Assembly: GCA_947178115.1 (NCBI GenBank) | Contig: CAMWXF010000125.1 | Span: forward strand, 1-6,077 | Reading direction: 5' to 3' | DNA from: an uncultured Lachnospiraceae bacterium | GTDB taxonomy: Bacteria > Bacillota > Clostridia > Lachnospirales > Lachnospiraceae | Length of the DNA: 6,077 bases | Shown here: one piece after another, positions 1 to 5,965 of the stretch | Layout: every line of letters starts with the position of its first letter | Position numbering within the stretch: the stretch's first letter is position 1 | The notes under the pieces: model-generated | Told to the model about the DNA's origin: nothing | The model's database searches: none | Seen by the model: the letters and a program-made list of their open reading frames with translations, nothing else | Made by a program: the position numbers and the translations under genes

Positions 1-583
1 ACACCCCTTGGGCGGGAGAAACTTTGAGTATTTTTCGGAAGATCCTTATCTAGCTGGAATCTGTGCCTGCGAGGTGACGAAAGGGGCTCAGAAAAATCAT
101 CCGGTTCTGGTCTGCCCCAAGCATTTTGCGGTAAATGAGCAGGAAACCTTCCGTCGCGGAAGCAGCAATAAACATTATGACGCGGCGGACTCCATTTTAA
201 GAGAGCGGGCGGCAAGGGAGATTTATCTGAAACCTTTTGAAATGCTGGTAAGAGAGGCGGATATTGCCTGCCTGATGACATCTTTTAATAAGATCAATAG
301 TGTGTTTGCGGCAGGAAATGCAGACCTTTGCACCCATATCTTAAAGGAGGAATGGGGATACAGAGGTGTGGTTATCACGGACTGGGGAGATATGGACGTG
401 GTAGTGGACGGTGCGGATGCCGTTGCGGCGGGCAATGATGTGGTTATGCCCGGAGGCCCTCCGGTAATCATGCAGATATTGCAGGGGTATCGGGAAGGCA
501 GGGTGTCCCGGGAAAATTTGGAGGCCGCGGTCGGGCATTTATTGTATATGACAGAGAAAAGATCCGATTCAGCGGTCCGCTAA
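1..583 (+). CDS. GH3 beta-glycosidase (beta-glucosidase-like), C-terminal part; 5' end outside window
   Basis: This is the 3' end of a glycoside hydrolase family 3 gene. The frame is open from base 2 (reading H-P-L-G-G-R-N-F-E-Y-F-S-E-D-P), so the TTG at base 8 is an internal Leu codon, not a start. About 193 residues are visible. They contain the substrate-site motif GRNFEYFSEDP, then KHFAVNEQE (Lys-His at 119-124) and VVITDWGDM, whose Asp (380-382) is the expected catalytic nucleophile, and then GNDVVMPGG. These belong to the TIM-barrel domain of two-domain beta-glucosidases, which cleave terminal beta-linked sugars by a retaining mechanism. Only about 66 residues follow the nucleophile, so no alpha/beta-sandwich domain lies after the barrel. 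This fits the permuted GH3 order known from Ruminococcus albus and Butyrivibrio, with the sandwich domain first. The sugar specificity cannot be told. The 3' end overlaps the convergent transporter gene by 15 bases. Confidence 0.93.
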   Translation, partial: HPLGGRNFEYFSEDPYLAGICACEVTKGAQKNHPVLVCPKHFAVNEQETFRRGSSNKHYDAADSILRERAAREIYLKPFEMLVREADIACLMTSFNKINSVFAAGNADLCTHILKEEWGYRGVVITDWGDMDVVVDGADAVAAGNDVVMPGGPPVIMQILQGYREGRVSRENLEAAVGHLLYMTEKRSDSAVR

Positions 584-1765
584 CTCTTCCGCTTTCGGTT
601 TCCGAAGCACAAGTATGCCGGTCACCAGCAATACAGGGAAGATGACTGCTGTCAGAATACCCATTTTCAGATCATTCGAAGCGATGCTGGAAATATATCC
701 TACCAGTGTGGGACCGCTGGAGCACCCCAGATCGCCGGCCAGCGCCAGCAGTGCAAACAAGGCAGTTCCGCCGTTTCTGATGGAGGCGGCAGCTTTGCTA
801 AAGCTTCCGGGCCACATGATGCCTACGGACAGCCCGCAGATGCCGCAGCCCACAAGCGACAAGGCAGGTGAAGGCGACAGAGAGATCATCAAGTAGGAGA
901 GGATACAGAGGATTCCGCTTCCGATCATGAAGCTGTCCAGATCTATCCGATCCCCGAATTTGCCGTAGAAGGCTCTGGCGCTTCCCATCAGGACAGCAAA
1001 GGTCATGGGACCTGCCAGATCACCCAGCGTCTTACTCACGCCAAGTCCTCTCTCGGCAAAGGTAGACGCCCATTGGCTCACGGACTGCTCACTGGCGCCT
1101 GAACACAGCATCATGAGCATGAGCAGCCAGAAAACCCGGTTTCGGCACAGTTCCCGCATGGACATGCCGGTTTCGCCCTCATCTACCAGCGGCGCGATAG
1201 GCGCTTTGGCGAAGATAAAAGCGTTTACGACGGGAATGATGATCCAGATACAAGTCAGTACCTTCCAATTTTCGATTCCGAATATTCTAAAGAAGAGCGT
1301 GGAGAGAAGTACGACTCCCACATGACCCCAGCAATAGAAAGAATGAAGCAGACTCATCGCCTGTTCCTTATTATCCGTAGGGCAGCTCTCCATGATCGGG
1401 CTGATCAGTACTTCCAGCAGCCCGCCGCCGAGGGCGTAGATCATAACAGAGACCAGTAACCCGGCGTAAGCGCTGGGCAGTAGTTCCGGCAGGACGGCGA
1501 GACCCAGAAGCCCCGCGGCGGACAGAATATGGGCGAGCAGGATGGAAGCCCGGTAGCCGATCTTATCCACGAAGCCCGCCGACAGCAGATCCACCAGTAG
1601 CTGAATGCCGAAGTTGAAGGTGATCAGCATGGTGATCTGGCTGAGAGGTATGCCGTATGTACTTTCGAAAGTTAAAAACAGCAGCGGGACGAAGTTATTG
1701 ACGATCGCCTGTACGATATATCCTACAAAACATGCGTAGATTGTCTTTTGATAGTTGGGATTCAT
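569..1765 (-). CDS. Major facilitator superfamily transporter, probably sugar/proton symporter type
   Basis: This encodes a 398-residue protein, the usual length for a 12-helix MFS carrier. Hydrophobic segments lie at about residues 8-32, 42-65, 73-93, 97-122, 137-161, 167-187, 211-229, 250-267, 277-296, 302-322, 333-356 and 367-387, with the hydrophilic central loop at 188-210. MFS motif-A-like loops are visible after helix 2 (FVDKIGYR, about 66-72) and after helix 8 (GKFGDRI, 268-274). The start is the ATG at 1763-1765, supported by AAGGAG on the minus strand at 1773-1778, seven bases upstream. The N-terminal half resembles carriers annotated as MFS or fucose-permease-like in Lachnospiraceae, but that is from memory and the substrate is unknown. 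The adjacent GH3 gene makes a sugar or small glycoside plausible (inference). It points away from the lipoprotein gene and shares the 1766-2100 control region with it. Confidence 0.9.
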   Translation of the reverse strand: MNPNYQKTIYACFVGYIVQAIVNNFVPLLFLTFESTYGIPLSQITMLITFNFGIQLLVDLLSAGFVDKIGYRASILLAHILSAAGLLGLAVLPELLPSAYAGLLVSVMIYALGGGLLEVLISPIMESCPTDNKEQAMSLLHSFYCWGHVGVVLLSTLFFRIFGIENWKVLTCIWIIIPVVNAFIFAKAPIAPLVDEGETGMSMRELCRNRVFWLLMLMMLCSGASEQSVSQWASTFAERGLGVSKTLGDLAGPMTFAVLMGSARAFYGKFGDRIDLDSFMIGSGILCILSYLMISLSPSPALSLVGCGICGLSVGIMWPGSFSKAAASIRNGGTALFALLALAGDLGCSSGPTLVGYISSIASNDLKMGILTAVIFPVLLVTGILVLRKPKAEELADR

Positions 1766-1772
1766 GAGACTG

Positions 1773-1778
1773 CTCCTT
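1773..1778 (-). promoter_or_regulatory. Ribosome binding site of the MFS gene
   Basis: The minus strand reads TAAGGAGC seven bases before the ATG at 1765, a near-ideal Shine-Dalgarno match. This fixes the transporter start. Confidence 0.8.
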
Positions 1779-1794
1779 ATAGTTGTTTCCTTTT

Positions 1795-1868
1795 TTTATA
1801 AAGATTCTGGTGTCATAAGGTGCCTATAAAAATTTCTAATGTACTGTTTGACACTCGAATCTTATAAA
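1795..1868. repeat. Imperfect inverted repeat, possible paired operator or leader hairpin
   Basis: The left arm TTTATAAAGATTC (1795-1807) is matched by GAATCTTATAAA (1857-1868), which is its reverse complement apart from one missing T. The match continues inward as TGGTGTCA (1808-1815) against TGACACTC (1849-1856), where six of eight positions pair. Each arm is about 21 bases, and roughly 30 bases lie between them. Read outward, both arms give (A/T)TGACAC, two bases, then GAATCTT and an ATAAA tail. The arm centres are about 51 bases apart, close to five helical turns. It lies between divergent genes, which suggests a regulator binding two sites; an RNA hairpin in the MFS leader is the alternative. 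Confidence 0.55.
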
Positions 1869-1912
1869 TAAAGTCTTATGTCGAAATATTCCATGCCGTT
1901 AAGTTTACGCCT

Positions 1913-1941
1913 ATTATACTATCAGGACTGTCTTTTGCACA
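1913..1941 (-). promoter_or_regulatory. Candidate promoter for the MFS gene
   Basis: A perfect minus-strand TATAAT (plus-strand ATTATA, 1913-1918) has only a weak -35 (TGTGCA, 1936-1941, three of six matches) at 17 bases. A transcript starting here would have a leader of about 140 bases containing the 1795-1868 inverted repeat. The -10 is good and the -35 poor, so an activator or another promoter closer to the gene is possible. Confidence 0.4.
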
Positions 1942-2045
1942 GATATTATTTCTTTTTCTTTCACACTTGTGTCACGATTACATCTTGCCTGCGAACGTGT
2001 GAACAGCAACCATATTTTAGGAATTGTCAGACATGGTCTTTATCC

Positions 2046-2074
2046 TTGTTTTTTACGATTCCCTAGAGTAGAAT
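2046..2074 (+). promoter_or_regulatory. Candidate promoter for the lipoprotein-capA unit
   Basis: TTGTTT (2046-2051, three of six to TTGACA) is followed after exactly 17 bases by TAGAAT (2069-2074, five of six to TATAAT). The start would fall near 2081, giving a leader of about 20 bases that contains little beyond the ribosome site. Confidence 0.5.
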
Positions 2075-2085
2075 AGTTGTATTGA

Positions 2086-2093
2086 GGGGAGGA
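2086..2093 (+). promoter_or_regulatory. Ribosome binding site that fixes the lipoprotein start
   Basis: GGGGAGGA ends seven bases before the ATG at 2101. The in-frame TTG at 2095 would be only two bases from it, too close, so the ATG is the start. Confidence 0.8.
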
Positions 2094-2100
2094 ATTGGTT

Positions 2101-4314
2101 ATGAAAAAAAGAGCGATTGCAGCATTTATGACGATAGCGCTGCTTACCGGTACACTGAGCGCATGCGGCGTGGGACAAACAACCGGTGAAGCTATAACGG
2201 AGAAGACGCAGGAAGATACTTCTGACAGGCAGCAGGCACAGCAGCAGGAATCCGAAAGCGTGGAAGCAGCCGCAGGCGATACACAGTTCGGTCAGAGCGC
2301 AGCGACGATTCGGGAGATCGGGATCACGCCCTGCGTAGAGCCCTATACGGTGGAACCGGATCTGAGCAACATTGATAATTTGTGGCAGTTCTGGTATGAC
2401 GATGATACCAGGGAGAAGTTGGTTCGGAACGGCTTTGTCGTGCGTGAGGGCGGCGGCAGCGAATTTTTTGAGCAGTACGAAGAGAATCGTTATCTTGATC
2501 AGGCAAGCTTCGTGACGGTAGACTCTCTGATGCATACCTATCATTTGTATTTCGGGCATCTTCTCAAAAATGTGGAGCGGGACTATCTGTCGGACCGGCT
2601 GGGACAGTTGAGCCGGCAAATGCTGGAGGATAGCAAGGCGGCTTATGACCGGCTGAAAGGCAGTGAGTGGGAGAGTGCGGCAAAGCGCAACGTCGCTTTT
2701 TTCACCGTAGGAGCGAAGCTGCTTGATGACAGTACGGAGATTGAAGATTATGTGAAAGACTCCGTGCAGTATGAACTAGGTCGTATCGACGAGACGGAGG
2801 ATATTTTCGAGTCGTCGATTACCGGTGAGATGGAGGATTATACGCAATACATACCGCGGGGGTATTATGAGGGTGATGAGACGCTGGAACGGTATTTTAA
2901 GGCGATGATGTGGTATGGAAGGGTTCACTTTGAGCAGGATAAGGAGGACCTGGACAGAAGCGCACTGTTGATTTCACAGGCACTGTCGGAGGATACGCAG
3001 GCTTATGAGCTCTGGCAGTCGATCTATGACGTGACATCTTTTTTCACAGGAGAGAGTGATGATGCGGACGTGACGGATTATCTTCCGATCATACGGGAGG
3101 CATACGGAGAGAATGCCACAACTGACACACTTGTCGGAAATGAAAAGGCGTTTGAACAATTTCATTCCATGACGGCTATGCTGCAGATCCCGCAGATCAA
3201 TTCCGTGCCCATCGGGGAAGGGGAAGACAATGTGATTCCGGGGTTCCGGTTTATGGGGCAGCGGTTCAGTGTGGATGCCGCAATTATGCAGAAGCTGATC
3301 TACAGCTATGTGAAGGAGAACAGTGCCGGGGATAAGCGTATGCTTCCGGACGTGCTGGATGTTCCGGCGGCGCTCGGCAGTGATACGGCGCTTGCGATTC
3401 TGGAGGAGAGCGGTGCGGCGGAGTATCGCGGATATTCCGAGAATATGGAGCGGCTCAGGAGTGTTCTGGGAGAGGAAGATCAGGACAGATGGTCGGCAAG
3501 TCTGTATGCCGGCTGGCTCAATACGCTCCGTCCCTTATTGGAGGTAAAAGGTGAGGGATATCCGATGTTTATGCAGGGAGAAGAGTGGGCGAAGAAGAAT
3601 CTGGAGTGCTTTGCGGGCAGCTTCACGGAGTTAAAGCACGATACCATACTTTATACGAAGCAGGTTATGGCCGAGATGGGCGGCGGTTATGAAGAGGAAC
3701 CGGACGACAGAGGATATGTGGAACCGGAACCGCTAGTGTATGCCAGATTTGCCGAGTTGTCAGACCGAACCGCGGAGGGACTGAAGAAGTACGGAATGCT
3801 CAGTGCCGCGGAGGAAGAGAATCTCTCGCGTTTGTCACAAATTGCGGATCAGCTGTTAACGATCTCGAAGAAAGAACTTCTGGATGAAGTGCCCACGGAG
3901 GAAGAATTCGAGTTTATCAGAAGCTACGGCGGTAATATCGAGCATTTCTGGTATGAGACGGTTAAAGATCAGGCAGACGGCGATCCCGATCAGATATTCA
4001 GTGAGGAGTATCCGGCGGCGATCGTGGTGGATATCGCAACAGACCCTAACGGCACCGTGCTGGAAGCGGCGACGGGAAGACCTTCCTTTATGGATGTGAT
4101 CGTGAAAGTAGACGGGAAGCTGAAGATCGCCAGAGGAAGCGTCTATACCTTTTATCAGTTTGACTGGCCGATGAACGACCGGCTGACAGATGCGAAGTGG
4201 CAGACGATGATGGGCATACGGCCTGACGAGGAAGGAGTCTATCATTATGAGAACAAGCCGGTAAAACAGCCGGCGTGGACGGACAGTTATCGGTATCGGT
4301 ATGAATGGGATTAG
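2101..4314 (+). CDS. DUF3160-domain lipoprotein, function unknown
   Basis: This encodes a 737-residue predicted surface lipoprotein. The N-terminus MKKRAIAAFM is followed by a hydrophobic stretch and the lipobox L19-S-A-C22, so lipid would be attached at Cys22. Residues 23 to about 70 form a Gln/Glu/Ser/Thr-rich linker typical of a cell-wall spacer. The rest matches DUF3160 as I know it: the FVTVDSLMHTYHLYF segment at about 137-151, RGYVEPEPLVYAR near 537-549, AIVVDIATDPNG from about 640, and GSVYTFYQFDWP followed by RLTDAKW from about 679. DUF3160 has no established biochemical role known to me. The length covers the domain in full with no frameshift. The next gene's frame opens 14 bases before this stop, so the two are probably co-transcribed and coupled. 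A soluble outer-face role together with the CapA-like protein is inference. Confidence 0.88.
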   Translation: MKKRAIAAFMTIALLTGTLSACGVGQTTGEAITEKTQEDTSDRQQAQQQESESVEAAAGDTQFGQSAATIREIGITPCVEPYTVEPDLSNIDNLWQFWYDDDTREKLVRNGFVVREGGGSEFFEQYEENRYLDQASFVTVDSLMHTYHLYFGHLLKNVERDYLSDRLGQLSRQMLEDSKAAYDRLKGSEWESAAKRNVAFFTVGAKLLDDSTEIEDYVKDSVQYELGRIDETEDIFESSITGEMEDYTQYIPRGYYEGDETLERYFKAMMWYGRVHFEQDKEDLDRSALLISQALSEDTQAYELWQSIYDVTSFFTGESDDADVTDYLPIIREAYGENATTDTLVGNEKAFEQFHSMTAMLQIPQINSVPIGEGEDNVIPGFRFMGQRFSVDAAIMQKLIYSYVKENSAGDKRMLPDVLDVPAALGSDTALAILEESGAAEYRGYSENMERLRSVLGEEDQDRWSASLYAGWLNTLRPLLEVKGEGYPMFMQGEEWAKKNLECFAGSFTELKHDTILYTKQVMAEMGGGYEEEPDDRGYVEPEPLVYARFAELSDRTAEGLKKYGMLSAAEEENLSRLSQIADQLLTISKKELLDEVPTEEEFEFIRSYGGNIEHFWYETVKDQADGDPDQIFSEEYPAAIVVDIATDPNGTVLEAATGRPSFMDVIVKVDGKLKIARGSVYTFYQFDWPMNDRLTDAKWQTMMGIRPDEEGVYHYENKPVKQPAWTDSYRYRYEWD

Positions 4315-5749
4315 AGCGCGAATGAGAAAAGTATTGTTGTGCATAATGGCGTTGGTGGGAACCGGCGCCGTTTTGTATATGCTGTGGATGAATGGAGCCT
4401 TTTTGCCCCACTGGATCAGGTGGGAGAGTGGGATAGGCTATGACTCGTCAGAAAAATATGAAATTATTTTGGCGCAGAAAAAGGTTTCTGTTAAAAACGA
4501 CACAAATGTCATATGGACTTCTCCGAAGGGAGTCAAAGTGCAGAGTGTGTTATCTGCGGATATAGACGGCGATAAGACGGAGGAACTGATTCTGCTTTGC
4601 TGGAAAATCGGACGGTATGGCAGGAGCAAACCGTTCTGGGTAGAGGAGGATGAGAAGAAGTGGTCACAGCATATCTTCGTATACGGACTGCATGAAGAGG
4701 AAGTCAGACCGAAGTGGATGTCTTCGTATATTGGGCAGGAGGTCGCAGAGATGACAGTGCGGGAGGGCACAAGGCAGCTTTTTCTGACTGATCCCGATGG
4801 CGGACTGAGCAGTTGGATCTGGGATTCGTGGGGATTTACAAAGGAAGTGACAGAGGTGTCATTTGCTGTATTCGGAGATAACCTGATTCATGAACCAATA
4901 TACCGATATGGTTTACATAACGATGGAAATTTTGACTTTTTATTTGAAAATATAAAAGAGACCATTGCTAGGAGCGATATTGCCGTGATCAATCAGGAGA
5001 CGCCGCTTACCGATGATCCTGCCATGTACGGTGATTATCCGCGGTTCGGGACACCGGCGCAGGTGGGGGAGGCAATAGCGGATGCCGGATTTGAAGTGGT
5101 GACATGTGCCACTAACCATGCCCTTGACCGGGGAATGGCGGGGATTGATTTTACAAAGAAGTTTTTCGAGGAGCGTGATATTATTTGTCTCGGGATACAG
5201 ACCGGAGAAGAGAGGGAATACAAACCATATGACACGATTGTCAGAAATGGAATCCGTTTTGCGATGCTCAACTATACATACGGCACTAACGGAATCGGAA
5301 TTCCTGAGGAGGCCCCTGATTCGGTGCATCTGCTTGCCGACGAAGACAGGGTCAGAGAGGATATCGGGGAAGCAAAAGCACAGAGCGATGTCGTAATCGT
5401 TTTCGCACATTGGGGGACGGAATATGAGGAAGAACCCGATGATTTTCAGAAGAAGTGGGCGGAGATTTTCCTGGAGAGTGGAGTGGATGTAGTCATTGGC
5501 ACCCATCCTCATGCGCTGCAGCCTTATGAAGTCCTGCGGGATGACAGGGGGCATGAGATGTTGGTTTATTATTCCATCGGAAACTACATCAGCGCCCAAC
5601 CGGAGCAGTCCTATGTGAAGGGTGGCATGGCTGAGTTTACTGTATCGCTCACGGCCGACGGGTACGCGGTTACCGAATATAATCTCAGGCCGCTTGCGAT
5701 TACGTGGCAGGAGGGCGGAAAGTGCACGGTGGATTTTGCACGGCCGTAA
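4301..5749 (+). CDS. CapA-family (PGA_cap) metallophosphatase-like protein, membrane-anchored, with N-terminal FG-GAP/VCBS-like region
   Basis: This encodes 482 residues from the ATG at 4301; an alternative ATG at 4322 (seven bases after the upstream stop) gives 475 and a more compact signal sequence, MRKVLLCIMALVG. Neither start has a strong Shine-Dalgarno site, so coupling to the lipoprotein gene is likely. Numbering from 4301, residues 11-30 are a hydrophobic signal anchor. Residues about 50-180 hold the calcium-loop-like ADIDGDKTEE (Asp87, 89, 91), as in FG-GAP/VCBS repeats. The CapA domain covers about 186-470, with FGDN (Asp193-Asn194), NQETPL (Asn231, Glu233), TNHALD (Asn272-His273), HWGTEY (His370) and THPHALQP (His402, His404), then SIGNYI. 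These are the metal-site and fold motifs of the calcineurin-like CapA family. Poly-gamma-glutamate work is not implied, because no capB/C/E-like gene is visible nearby. Confidence 0.9.
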   Translation: MNGIRARMRKVLLCIMALVGTGAVLYMLWMNGAFLPHWIRWESGIGYDSSEKYEIILAQKKVSVKNDTNVIWTSPKGVKVQSVLSADIDGDKTEELILLCWKIGRYGRSKPFWVEEDEKKWSQHIFVYGLHEEEVRPKWMSSYIGQEVAEMTVREGTRQLFLTDPDGGLSSWIWDSWGFTKEVTEVSFAVFGDNLIHEPIYRYGLHNDGNFDFLFENIKETIARSDIAVINQETPLTDDPAMYGDYPRFGTPAQVGEAIADAGFEVVTCATNHALDRGMAGIDFTKKFFEERDIICLGIQTGEEREYKPYDTIVRNGIRFAMLNYTYGTNGIGIPEEAPDSVHLLADEDRVREDIGEAKAQSDVVIVFAHWGTEYEEEPDDFQKKWAEIFLESGVDVVIGTHPHALQPYEVLRDDRGHEMLVYYSIGNYISAQPEQSYVKGGMAEFTVSLTADGYAVTEYNLRPLAITWQEGGKCTVDFARP

Positions 5750-5757
5750 GGGATGGC

Positions 5758-5786
5758 TTGCATATTTCCACAAAATATAGTATATA
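5758..5786 (+). promoter_or_regulatory. Candidate promoter for the TPP riboswitch transcript
   Basis: TTGCAT (5758-5763, three of six) and TATATA (5781-5786, four of six) are separated by 17 bases in an AT-rich stretch just after the capA stop. A start near 5793 would place the aptamer's P1 helix about 15 bases into the transcript. A second -10-like word, TATAGT (5776-5781), lacks a suitable -35. No terminator is seen between capA and this point, so readthrough into the riboswitch is also possible. Confidence 0.45.
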
Positions 5787-5807
5787 TAGATAGACCGTAG
5801 TGCAACA

Positions 5808-5913
5808 GAATAACAGGGGCGCTGGACACAAGTCCGGCTGAGATGCAGAGGCGTAATGTCGCTTCCGGTCCCTTGAACCTGATCCGGGTAATGCCGGCGT
5901 AGGAAGAATATTC
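5808..5913 (+). ncRNA. TPP (thiamine pyrophosphate) riboswitch aptamer, THI element
   Basis: The conserved landmarks are all present and in order: CAGGGGC near 5814-5820, CTGAGA at 5838-5843, CCCTTGAACCTGATC at 5870-5884, then GGGTAATGCC and GGCGTAGGAA. P1 is formed by GAATA (5808-5812) with TATTC (5909-5913). P2 can form from AGGG (5815-5818) with CCCT (5870-5873). P3 is CTGGAC (5822-5827) with GTCCGG (5832-5837) around an ACAA loop. An extra optional stem pairs GAGGCG (5848-5853) with CGCTTC (5860-5865). The element senses thiamine pyrophosphate and normally turns the downstream gene off when TPP is abundant. Here the output appears to be translational (see the sequestering hairpin at 5966-6035). 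Confidence 0.97.
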
Positions 5914-5920
5914 GACGTAC

Positions 5921-5943
5921 CAGTCTGACGGTAGGTCGGACTG
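5921..5943 (+). other. Spacer hairpin between aptamer and expression platform
   Basis: CAGTCTGAC (5921-5929) pairs with GTCGGACTG (5935-5943) through nine pairs, one of them G-U, around a five-base loop. No U-run follows, so it is not a terminator by itself. It would sit inside the loop of the ligand-free alternative pairing and so bring the aptamer's 3' strand near the anti-Shine-Dalgarno tract (inference). Confidence 0.6.
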
Positions 5944-5965
5944 TGGCTATTTGAGCAACAGAATA

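Larger units (their letters stand above)
1766..2100. other. Divergent intergenic control region, AT-rich, no gene
   Basis: These 335 bases separate the divergently read MFS and lipoprotein genes. I see no convincing coding sequence. The open frame at 1878-2066 has no good ribosome site and reads as a low-complexity, Cys/Tyr/Phe-rich peptide. The region holds a minus-strand TATAAT, a plus-strand promoter close to the lipoprotein gene, and a long imperfect inverted repeat (1795-1868). There are also short dyads: TTCACAC at 1960-1966 with GTGTGAA at 1997-2003, and ACCAT at 2009-2013 with ATGGT at 2033-2037. The dyads may be operators but are short enough to be chance. Confidence 0.7.

Noticed and set aside
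591..608. GC-rich hairpin at the GH3/MFS junction as a terminator
   Set aside because: GC-TTCGG style pairing with CCGAAGC forms a short stem with one bulge, but no U-run follows in either direction and it lies within the MFS coding sequence.
1848..1876. Perfect TTGACA at 1848-1853 as a plus-strand promoter
   Set aside because: No -10-like hexamer lies 16-18 bases downstream. TATAAA at 1863 is only nine bases away. The word is better explained as part of the inverted repeat.
1878..2066. Possible 62-residue small protein in the intergenic region
   Set aside because: There is no Shine-Dalgarno site before its ATG, the composition is odd (Cys/Tyr/Phe/Thr runs), and it overlaps the promoter region of the lipoprotein gene.
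2053..2619. Minus-strand open frame of 188 codons over the lipoprotein 5' end
   Set aside because: It is antisense to the signal peptide, linker and first DUF3160 motifs, which are clearly coding in the plus frame, and no known motif is seen in it.
3856..4344. Minus-strand open frame of 162 codons
   Set aside because: It is antisense to the conserved C-terminal part of DUF3160 and has an Arg/Ile/His-rich shadow composition.
3688..5440. Shared YEEEPDD peptide in the DUF3160 and CapA proteins as a common docking motif
   Set aside because: The codons differ, the contexts differ, and in CapA the stretch follows the usual HWGxEY motif; an acidic seven-residue match is easily chance.
4301..5749. 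CapA protein as evidence for a poly-gamma-glutamate capsule operon
   Set aside because: No CapB, CapC or CapE-like gene is present on either side, and the CapA family is much wider than capsule synthesis.
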